DNA from: Candidatus Methanophagales archaeon
GTDB lineage: Archaea; Halobacteriota; Syntropharchaeia; Alkanophagales; Methanospirareceae
DNA: 12,012 nt
NCBI GenBank assembly: GCA_003601795.1
Contig: PIXU01000221.1
Span: 1 to 12,012 of the forward strand
Reading direction: 5' to 3'
Of this stretch, positions 7,078 through 12,012 are shown piece after piece. The position numbers and the translations under genes were made by a program. The notes under the pieces were generated by a model. The model was given only the letters and a program-made list of their open reading frames with translations. It was not told where the DNA came from and made no database searches. Positions within the stretch are counted from its first letter, which is position 1. Every line of letters starts with the position of its first letter.

Positions 7078-8070
7078 TCACAACCATCCTTTTCTGTTGA
7101 AGTATATTAGCATACATATAGATATAGCAGCCATTACAGCCATGATAGAGAAATAGCCATAGGGCGAATAGAGTTCTGGCATGTTTAAGGGCTTATCCGT
7201 CCCACCACCCTGGAAATTCATGCCGTAGATTCCCGTAATGAAGGTAAGAGGTATAAATATCGTTGCGATAATTGTCAGCACCTTCATTATTTCGTTCATT
7301 TTATTGGCTAAGGACGAGTGATAGACCTCAAGTGCCCCCTCAGCATTTTCTCGTATATTCTCCATCGAATCCAACAGAGAAATCGTATGGTCATAGACAT
7401 CCCGGAAGTAAATCTTGGTTTCGGGTTTAATGAGCGGCGTATCACTTCTTTCCAACTTATCCACCACATCCCGCTGCCCCCTGACGATTCTGTGCATGTG
7501 TCTGATTTGCCGTATAAGTAGTCTAACCTTCTCTATGGTTTGCACAGTGGGTTTTTCAAGGACCTCTTCATCTATTTCGTCCATCTTATCCTCAAAATCT
7601 TCTATAACTACGTTGTAATTATCTACAATGGCATCCAAAATCCTGTAAAGCAAAAAATCTTCCCTTCCCTTTAGTATCAATGGCTTCTTCCTTAGAATTC
7701 TTTCTTTTAGCTCTTCTATACGTTTTAGTTGCTTCTCGTGGATTGTTATCAGAATATACTTGCTGATAAAAATGCTTAATTGCCCGGTTGAAATACCTTC
7801 CTCTCCGGCATTTATCGTCTTTGCAATGACGAATAGGTACTCATCGTAATCATCCATCTTGGGTCTTTCCTCTGCCTGCACACTATCTTCGATTGCTAAT
7901 GGGTGGAATCCAAGGAGACTTTCAAGGGGCGAGAGTTCTTCGATTGTTGGTTCGGTAATGTCTATCCAGAGCACAATTCTTTCCTCTTGTAATGCGGGTA
8001 TCTCCTCAAGCGATTCCAACTCGTATATCCGTTGCATCGTAGCTGAGTATTTAATCGCTGTAATCTTCAT
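7078..8070 (-). CDS. corA: CorA-type Mg2+/Co2+ channel
   Basis: This 330-aa protein has the standard CorA layout. A cytoplasmic alpha/beta domain (about 1-150) is followed by long helices (about 150-260) rich in charged residues. TM1 (about 262-282, VLTIIATIFIPLTFITGIY) ends in the universal GMN selectivity motif (283-285). After a short periplasmic-side loop comes TM2 (about 305-324) and a basic C-terminus, FNRKGWL. It would form a pentameric Mg2+ uptake channel gated by cytoplasmic Mg2+. ATG at 8070 is preceded on its strand by the strong SD AAGGAGG (plus-strand 8078-8084, 7 nt spacing). It is divergent from a putative manganese exporter, suggesting a divalent-metal homeostasis pair. Confidence 0.95.
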   Translation of the reverse strand: MKITAIKYSATMQRIYELESLEEIPALQEERIVLWIDITEPTIEELSPLESLLGFHPLAIEDSVQAEERPKMDDYDEYLFVIAKTINAGEEGISTGQLSIFISKYILITIHEKQLKRIEELKERILRKKPLILKGREDFLLYRILDAIVDNYNVVIEDFEDKMDEIDEEVLEKPTVQTIEKVRLLIRQIRHMHRIVRGQRDVVDKLERSDTPLIKPETKIYFRDVYDHTISLLDSMENIRENAEGALEVYHSSLANKMNEIMKVLTIIATIFIPLTFITGIYGMNFQGGGTDKPLNMPELYSPYGYFSIMAVMAAISICMLIYFNRKGWL

Positions 8071-8173
8071 CCCCTATCCTCCTTGCATTTCCTTTTCTAC
8101 ATTCTAAAAATAATAATAGAAAGGCGGAAAAGATAAAATACCGTGAAGTATTCATAACTATTGGTGGAACTAA
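8071..8173. promoter_or_regulatory. Divergent promoter region between corA and the metal exporter
   Basis: This 103-bp gap carries the corA SD (8078-8084, minus) and an SD-like GGTGG (8163-8167, plus). A TATA-like GATAAAATA at 8132-8140 is suitably placed for the exporter. A/T-rich TATTATTATTTTTAG on the minus strand (about 8104-8119) could serve corA. I see no riboswitch-sized structured leader and no convincing metalloregulator operator. Confidence 0.35.
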
Positions 8174-9199
8174 ATGAATGAACTAACGTCTGTCATCAAC
8201 CATTCGGTTATGATAACCATATTTGTCTTTGTAATGATGCTTATCGTTGATTATATAAACGTCTTAACAAAAGGGGATATGGAAAAGGCGTTGAAAGGAG
8301 GAAGAAGCCGACAATACGCTATTGCATCTTTCCTCGGCGCAACGCCCGGCTGCTTGGGTGCATTTGCGAACGTCTCTTTTTATGTCCACGGGTTGTTATC
8401 ATTTGGTGCCATTGTAGGAGGAATGATTGCTACCTCGGGGGATGAAGCATTTGTGATGCTTGCTCTTTTTCCTAAAGAGGCAGTGTTCCTTTTTGCTGTG
8501 CTGTTTATACTGGGTATTATAGGTGCCCGAATAGCAGATAAAGCAGCATCTCTCTTTAAAATAGTTCCCTGTCAAGAATGCACGTTACAAAAGGTTCATG
8601 AAGAAGCAGAATGTCACTGCTTCGCACCGGAAGAATTAAAGAGATTTCCTAAGCTCTCTTTACCCCGGTACGCACTTTTTTCCTTTCTTTTTATCCTTCT
8701 TGTAGGGATAGGGCAAGGGATAGTAGGACCGCAGACATGGAATTGGCAGAGAATAACCCTATTTTCCTTGCTGTTGATAACTGCATTTATTGTAGCTACC
8801 GTACCAGACCATTACCTTAAGGAGCATATATGGGAACATATAGTAAAAAAGCATCTATGGCAGGTATTTCTCTGGACGTTTTTCGCACTGCTTTTCATTA
8901 CCTATGGACTTCAATATTGGGATTTAGAAGGTTTTGTCAGGGCAAATATGATATTGATATTCCTAATTTGCGCGCTTGTGGGACTAATACCTGAGTCGGG
9001 TCCGCACATGATTTTCGTGATGATGTTTGCAAGCGGGCTCGTCCCATTCTCAATACTGCTCACCAGTTCCATTGTGCAAGACGGACATGGAATGCTGCCT
9101 CTGCTATCTTACACAATAAAAGATTCGGTCTTGATAAAGTTATTCAATCTTCTATTTGCAATCGTAATTGGGTTGCCTCTATTCCTTTTAGGTGTCTAA
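8174..9199 (+). CDS. Ten-TM putative manganese/heavy-metal exporter (ArsP_2-like, PF11449)
   Basis: This 341-aa membrane protein has about ten helices in two related halves. Half one carries GATPGCLGAFANVSFYVHGLLSFGAIVGGMIATSGDEAF (55-93). Half two carries LIPESGPHMIFVMMFASGLVPFSILLTSSIVQDGHGMLPLL (271-311). The paired small/acidic motifs (SGDEA; PESGPH; QDGHG) match the family annotated as 'putative manganese transporter' or 10TM heavy-metal exporter. Between the halves is a hydrophilic loop with C133, C136, H142, C147, H148 and C149, a likely metal-sensing or delivery site. ATG at 8174 has the SD-like GGTGG 6 nt upstream. Family assignment comes from motif memory, and the transported ion is not established. 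Divergent pairing with corA supports a divalent-metal role. Confidence 0.8.
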   Translation: MNELTSVINHSVMITIFVFVMMLIVDYINVLTKGDMEKALKGGRSRQYAIASFLGATPGCLGAFANVSFYVHGLLSFGAIVGGMIATSGDEAFVMLALFPKEAVFLFAVLFILGIIGARIADKAASLFKIVPCQECTLQKVHEEAECHCFAPEELKRFPKLSLPRYALFSFLFILLVGIGQGIVGPQTWNWQRITLFSLLLITAFIVATVPDHYLKEHIWEHIVKKHLWQVFLWTFFALLFITYGLQYWDLEGFVRANMILIFLICALVGLIPESGPHMIFVMMFASGLVPFSILLTSSIVQDGHGMLPLLSYTIKDSVLIKLFNLLFAIVIGLPLFLLGV

Positions 9200-9224
9200 T
9201 AAAAGTGATGAAGCCAAAATGGAC

Positions 9225-9281
9225 ATAATTTTATACGCCTAAATTGTTAGAGAGATATGAAGGGGACGTAAAAAAAAAAAG
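9225..9281 (+). promoter_or_regulatory. Promoter and leader of the MinD-like gene, with a 4-codon mini-ORF and an A11 tract
   Basis: The TATA-like TTTTATAC (9229-9236) predicts a start near 9257. An ATG sits there and opens a minimal ORF, Met-Lys-Gly-Thr-stop (9257-9271). Its stop runs into eleven consecutive As (9270-9280), directly followed by G and the MinD ATG at 9282. No proper SD precedes 9282; the only purine block, GAAGGGG, ends about 16 nt upstream. Confidence 0.35.
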
Positions 9282-10154
9282 ATGCTGTTCATGACGCGCG
9301 TGAAAGTCAACTCTGGCATGGTGAAAGATGTGGAGAAATCGGCGACAAAAAAGTATAGGGATGACAAAGAGGGAAAGACAGTATCTATTCTTTCATCAAA
9401 GGGAGGAGTAGGGAAAACAACTATATGTGTTTCTTTAATTGATTTTTTAGCTCAGAAAGGTTTCAGAATAACTGCTGTGGATGCGGATGTAAATGCCCCA
9501 AATCTTGCGAAATGGTTCGATAATATCTCAGACTGGGACAAAGAAGGAGACATCAAAATATTCCCCTTGCCTAACGTGTACAAAAAATGCAGGGATATAA
9601 AAATACTATGTGATGGAACGGAACTGCCTGTTGAGCTTGAAAAAAGAGGTGATGTATATGTAAAAGAAAAATACACACCTTCCTTCGCTAACTATTCAAT
9701 TAACTTAATTTCTGGCGACATTATGAAGGGAAAAACAGGTTCGGGTAAAGTTGTTGAGGGGACTATTAAAACTTCAGATGATTTTGATTACGATTTTAGA
9801 GTTATAGATTCTGCTCCAGGAACAGGGTATCCCGTCCTCACCTGTATAATAAACTCAGACTATGTAGTATTGGTTACCGAAGCGACATCTTTGGGTTTTA
9901 AGGACTTAAAAAAATTGATTGGAATAGTTGAGAAGAAAGGAGTCCCATATGGCGTAGTGACTAATATGGATACTGATCCAGAAATTGCCAATCAGATAAG
10001 AAGCTACGTTGGGGAGAATTATGTGAGTTCTTTGCCTTATGATGAAACAATTCCTTTAGCATTAAAAAAATCCTTACCTCCAACAAGGCTAGAAAGCCCA
10101 TCATCTAAAAAATTAAATGAGATAAGCGAAAAAATTTTTAGTAAGATAAGATAG
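9282..10154 (+). CDS. MinD-superfamily P-loop ATPase, COG1149-like but lacking the ferredoxin insert
   Basis: This 290-aa protein has the deviant Walker A SSKGGVGKTT (38-47) and DADVNAPNL (67-75). The Walker B-like VIDSAPGTGYPV (174-185) and VTEATSLGFKDL (198-209) follow, then a TNMD (base-specificity) loop near 226. The stretch ISGDIMKGKTGSGKVVEG (143-160) plus DSAPGTG-PV and VTEATSxGxxDL resemble COG1149 'MinD superfamily ATPase' proteins. Those usually carry two 4Fe-4S clusters (eight Cys) between PNL and the SGK segment. Here that region (about 83-140) has only C103 and C110, so no such cluster can form. The N-terminal ~30 residues are basic and polar; in-frame ATGs at 9291 and 9318 are alternative starts. 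A neighbouring partner such as ParB or MinE is not seen. Role unknown: perhaps metal-cofactor or partition-type ATPase. Confidence 0.85.
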   Translation: MLFMTRVKVNSGMVKDVEKSATKKYRDDKEGKTVSILSSKGGVGKTTICVSLIDFLAQKGFRITAVDADVNAPNLAKWFDNISDWDKEGDIKIFPLPNVYKKCRDIKILCDGTELPVELEKRGDVYVKEKYTPSFANYSINLISGDIMKGKTGSGKVVEGTIKTSDDFDYDFRVIDSAPGTGYPVLTCIINSDYVVLVTEATSLGFKDLKKLIGIVEKKGVPYGVVTNMDTDPEIANQIRSYVGENYVSSLPYDETIPLALKKSLPPTRLESPSSKKLNEISEKIFSKIR

Positions 10155-10168
10155 AAAATTAGTAAAAT

Positions 10169-10362
10169 TTATAACATCCCATCTATCTTCGCGCCACAAC
10201 GTGGACATCTTGAATCCCGTATTTTATTCTCCAGAATCTGGAATCCATAGCGCCGGATTAGCAACTCTCCGCATTGGTAGCAGTAGGTATTCTCCCCGCC
10301 CTCACCCGGAACGTTGCCCTCGTACACGTATCTCAATCCTACGTCCAGCCCAATTTCCCGCG
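10169..10362 (-). pseudogene. 3' remnant of a second amrS-like radical SAM gene
   Basis: This stretch aligns without gaps to the end of the full amrS gene at a constant offset of 420 bp (10589-10782), about 90% identical (I count 18 differences in the 190 bp from 10171). It encodes the last ~63 residues, REIGLDVGLRYVYEGNVP through CGAKIDGML, with only three amino-acid changes, so most differences are synonymous. The radical SAM core is absent. Upstream the similarity stops abruptly and the frame runs antiphase into the zinc-ribbon gene, so a 116-residue open frame extending to 10519 is fortuitous there. The fragment keeps CYQC and CPRC. It ends 15 bp from the convergent MinD-like stop. Most likely a remnant of a formerly intact second copy. 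Confidence 0.85.
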
Positions 10363-10382
10363 AGTTGTAAGAAGCAAAAATG

Positions 10383-10556
10383 CTATGTTTTCTCTTTCGG
10401 CGCGGGATGGCCACAGTAGGGGCAGTAACTCCATTCTTGCTCAAGCCGCCGGTCGCAGAAAGGGCAGTCAACGAATAAGCATGCCCCACAGTATGGGCAA
10501 CACTCCCATCCTTCTTCATACCCTTTTATTTCCCTGCCACATTTTGGACACTTCAT
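10383..10556 (-). CDS. Small double zinc-ribbon protein (57 aa)
   Basis: I choose ATG at 10556. It begins MKCPKCGREIKGYEEG, and a minus-strand TATA box about 24 nt upstream suggests a leaderless transcript. A longer frame to 10628 would run back into amrS and adds no conserved residues. The 57 residues hold four CxxC knuckles: C3/C6, C20/C23, C31/C34 and C45/C48, enough for two Zn2+ sites as in double zinc ribbon (DZR) proteins. Lone C19 and C26 are extra. Such proteins usually bind nucleic acid or act as small adaptors; the specific role is unknown. It sits 32 bp downstream of amrS and upstream of the amrS remnant, so it is bracketed by the duplicated sequence and may be functionally linked to amrS. 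Confidence 0.75.
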   Translation of the reverse strand: MKCPKCGREIKGYEEGWECCPYCGACLFVDCPFCDRRLEQEWSYCPYCGHPAPKEKT

Positions 10557-10574
10557 GCTAATAGATTGTAAATT

Positions 10575-10586
10575 CATATAAAAATA
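10575..10586 (-). promoter_or_regulatory. TATA box for the zinc-ribbon gene
   Basis: Read on the minus strand this is TATTTTTATATG. Its centre lies about 24 nt before the ATG at 10556, and there is no SD, so a leaderless mRNA is likely. It fits within the 32-bp gap after the amrS stop codon. Confidence 0.5.
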
Positions 10587-10588
10587 CT

Positions 10589-11596
10589 TTATAATATCCC
10601 ATCTATCTTCGCACCACACTTTGGACATCTTGAGTCTCGTATTTTGTTCTCAAGAATCTGGAATCCATAGCGCCGGATTAGCAGCTCTCCACATTGGTAG
10701 CAGTAGGTATTTTCCCCGCCCTCACCCGGGACATTGCCCTCATACACGTATCTCAATCCTATATCCAGCCCAATTTCACGCGCTTTGCGCAGGGTAGTAA
10801 CAGGAGTTGGAGGGAGATCAGGCAGTTTATATGCGGGATAGAACTGTGAGATATGCCATGGTACATCCACGCCTACACTTTTGATGAATTCCGCAATCCA
10901 TCTGAACTCTTCCTCCGAATCGTTCAACGTTGGTATAACCAGCGTGGTTGCCTCGACCCAAACGCCCAGGCTTTTGTATAACTTTATCGCATCCAGGACG
11001 GGTTGCAAGTGCCCGCCGCAAATTTTTCGATACAGGTCCTCAGAACCTTTCAGGTCTACATTTACCGCATCTAAATAAGGGGCGAGAGTGCGTATCGCTT
11101 CCTCCGTGATATATCCGTTTGAAACAAAGACATTGTATATCCCCTCTTTACGTGCCAATCTGGCGGTGTCATAAGCGAACTCGAAAAAGATGGTCGGCTC
11201 GGTATAAGTGTATGCGATGGTTCTACAACCGTATTGCCTGGCTGCCGCAACAATCTCTTCAGGGGAGGCATCTTCCCCTACTATCTGTTTCTCGCCTTCT
11301 TTTGGCATCTGAGAGATATGGAAGTTCTGGCAGTTCTTGCATCTGAAGTTACAGCCAACCGTAGCAATTGAGTATGCCTCAGAGCCGGGATGGAAATGGA
11401 AGAAAGGTTTCTTCTCTATCGGGTCAATCCCTCGCGCGACTACCTTGCCGTAGACCAGGCTGTAGAGGACCCCGCCCCTGTTTTCCCTAACCCCGCATAT
11501 CCCCCTCTTCGATTCGTTTATCTTGCAATGATGCGCACATAGGTGACATCTAACCGCGTTCTCTTCCAATTTCTCATAGAACATCGCCTCTTTCAT
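10589..11596 (-). CDS. amrS: AmmeMemoRadiSam-system radical SAM enzyme (AmrS; PflA-like, COG1180)
   Basis: With the ATG at 11596 the protein is 335 aa and starts MKEAMFYEKLEENAVRCHLC, the usual family start. The frame stays open to 11692, but those 32 extra residues are unlike the family. N-terminal Cys (C17, C20, C24, C34) form a Zn or Fe-S site. VYGKVVARGIDPIEKKPFFHFHPG is characteristic. The radical SAM cluster is CNFRCKNC (C82, C86, C89; CX3CX2C), followed by YTEPT (131-135) and DLKG (181-184). A C-terminal zinc-ribbon-like module has C299, C302, C324 and C327. It should bind 4Fe-4S and SAM and generate a 5'-deoxyadenosyl radical. The substrate is unknown to me. The AMMECR1 and Memo partners, often nearby, are not in this window. 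SD is weak (GAGAAGG). Confidence 0.93.
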   Translation of the reverse strand: MKEAMFYEKLEENAVRCHLCAHHCKINESKRGICGVRENRGGVLYSLVYGKVVARGIDPIEKKPFFHFHPGSEAYSIATVGCNFRCKNCQNFHISQMPKEGEKQIVGEDASPEEIVAAARQYGCRTIAYTYTEPTIFFEFAYDTARLARKEGIYNVFVSNGYITEEAIRTLAPYLDAVNVDLKGSEDLYRKICGGHLQPVLDAIKLYKSLGVWVEATTLVIPTLNDSEEEFRWIAEFIKSVGVDVPWHISQFYPAYKLPDLPPTPVTTLRKAREIGLDIGLRYVYEGNVPGEGGENTYCYQCGELLIRRYGFQILENKIRDSRCPKCGAKIDGIL

Positions 11597-11703
11597 TTTA
11601 ACCTTCTCACTTTTCCATTCCTTTCGATTTGTGCGATGGGGGGGGCTGGTTACGAGCCCATCCAATAAATAGTAAATGAGATTTAAACCCATCCCCTTTT
11701 AAT
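11597..11703. other. Divergent intergenic region upstream of amrS
   Basis: This 107-bp stretch separates amrS from the plus-strand frames. It contains a run of eight Gs (11638-11645), a TTTAAA element at about 11680 readable on either strand, and A/T-rich TATTTATT on the minus strand at about 11665-11672 that could promote amrS. No coding content is convincing here. Confidence 0.3.
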
Positions 11704-11847
11704 ATGGTAAATAAAGAAGATGGGTGGGGTACAACCCCAGAAATATATACTCCATATGAGTATAAAAATATAACTTTCGTTGGAGACAAGGAATGTCAGC
11801 TATTTGCAGCGAATAAGATTTATCAGCGAGGGAATGGCTTCCCCTGA
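11704..11847 (+). CDS. Possible 47-aa small ORF overlapping the next gene
   Basis: ATG at 11704 opens a 47-residue frame (MVNKEDGWGTTPEIYTPYEY onward) ending in a TGA that shares its A with the next gene's ATG (TGATG). TTTAAA at about 11680 lies about 22 nt before the ATG and could make it leaderless. The stop-start overlap is the main argument for a real, translationally coupled ORF. Against it, a strong palindrome and TATA box lie inside it, so this stretch may instead be promoter and leader for the next gene. No family is recognised. Confidence 0.3.
   Translation: MVNKEDGWGTTPEIYTPYEYKNITFVGDKECQLFAANKIYQRGNGFP
11746..11774 (+). promoter_or_regulatory. Palindrome overlapping a strong TATA box
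   Basis: TATACTC (11746-11752) and GAGTATA (11758-11764) are perfect 7-bp arms around CATAT. The right arm runs into TATAAAAATATAA (11761-11773), a strong archaeal TATA box. Transcription from it would begin near 11790, leaving a ~55-nt leader before the ATG at 11847. The layout fits a repressor or autoregulated promoter; the regulator is unknown. Confidence 0.5.
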
Positions 11848-11853
11848 TGGGAA
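11830..11853 (+). promoter_or_regulatory. Alternative hairpins around the start codon at 11847
   Basis: GGGAA (11830-11834), TTCCC (11839-11843) and GGGAA (11849-11853) allow two mutually exclusive 5-bp stems. One masks the SD-like GAGGG (11828-11832). The other puts the TGATG overlap in its loop. This could tune translation, but the stems are short and may be chance. Confidence 0.3.
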
Positions 11854-12012
11854 TTACGCTGCCTTTTACGTTGATTCCCAGTGAATTCATAGCTTTGATA
11901 AAAGAAGGAATCTCCGTCGAAGAAGTAGTGGAATTGATCAACGAAAGAATTGAAGATTCCATAGTGCAAGAGATATTGAGGGAGGAGAGATATTCACTGA
12001 GAGATGAGCGAA
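11847..12012 (+). CDS. N-terminal part of an unidentified gene (3' truncated by the window)
   Basis: The frame opens at ATG 11847 and stays open to the window edge (55 codons). The sequence reads MGITLPFTLIPSEFIALIKE, then GISVEEVVELINERIEDSIVQEILREERYSLRDER. It looks coding: after a short hydrophobic/Pro segment come amphipathic, Glu/Arg-rich helices likely to form a coiled coil or dimer. A TAA at 11814-11816 in the same frame rules out an upstream extension beyond ten codons, and there is no other good start. An SD-like GAGGG sits 14 nt before the ATG, and the start overlaps the previous small frame. I do not recognise the family. A small DNA-binding or antitoxin-like protein is possible, but too little is present to tell. 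Confidence 0.55.
   Translation, partial: MGITLPFTLIPSEFIALIKEGISVEEVVELINERIEDSIVQEILREERYSLRDER

Noticed and set aside
8071..8173. Metal-sensing riboswitch before the putative manganese exporter
   Set aside because: The predicted leader is only a few tens of bases at most, and no conserved paired structure could be found.
10169..10519. A 116-residue minus-strand protein ending in the amrS-like tail
   Set aside because: Its N-terminal half is the zinc-ribbon gene read in another frame; only the part up to about 10362 has real similarity, so it is listed as a remnant.
11638..11645. Run of eight Gs as a phase-variation tract
   Set aside because: It lies in a non-coding stretch upstream of the chosen amrS start and is too short to argue for phase variation on its own.
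11834..11884. Third short frame starting ATGGCTTCC (16 codons) at the same place as the 11847 start
   Set aside because: It is very short, lacks an SD at proper spacing and ends within the better-supported gene.
11699..11962. 87-residue minus-strand frame at the right end
   Set aside because: It is Ser/Thr/Ile-rich in the way expected for the antisense of a Glu/Arg-rich helix, and the plus-strand frame at 11847 has better coding character.

Overview
This window most likely comes from a euryarchaeal (Halobacteriota-like) genome of moderate G+C, plausibly an uncultured anaerobic methane- or alkane-oxidising lineage. I infer this from gene content: a membrane-anchored Lon-like (S16) protease, an SDH-type Clp-fold membrane protease, a MinD/COG1149-type ATPase and an AmmeMemoRadiSam radical SAM enzyme. 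Archaeal expression signals agree: TATA boxes about 25 nt before several starts, starts that look leaderless, and GGAGG/GGTGAT Shine-Dalgarno (SD) sites elsewhere. The exact taxon cannot be fixed from this sequence. There is no rRNA, tRNA, transposase or CRISPR array.

Layout. (1) 1-851: 3' part of a Lon-like serine protease. (2) 891-4084: a surface-glycan/lipid block with a GT4 glycosyltransferase, an intergenic inverted-repeat element with two hairpins, then a membrane GT2 glycosyltransferase overlapping a UPF0104/LPG-synthase-TM (flippase-like) protein. (3) 4087-5732, minus strand: an unrecognised six-helix membrane protein and an SDH/Clp-fold membrane protease. (4) 5733-6350: a divergent promoter region with a palindrome over the TATA box, an Hsp20 chaperone and a hairpin plus T-tract terminator. 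(5) 6365-9199: MarC-family membrane protein, CorA-type Mg/Co channel and a divergent ten-TM putative manganese/heavy-metal exporter. (6) 9282-10154: a MinD-superfamily ATPase that aligns with COG1149 proteins but lacks their ferredoxin insert. (7) 10169-11596, minus strand: a full AmrS-type radical SAM gene, a 57-aa double zinc-ribbon gene, and a broken second copy of the last ~63 codons of amrS. (8) 11597-12012: a regulatory-looking region and the start of an unidentified gene that runs off the window.

Themes are membrane proteostasis and stress (Lon-like protease, SDH protease, Hsp20), envelope glycan/lipid synthesis and metal-ion transport. The least explained parts are the amrS remnant with its embedded zinc-ribbon gene, the ferredoxin-less MinD ATPase, the inverted-repeat element at 1989-2110, and the palindrome/TATA/hairpin arrangement before the last gene.
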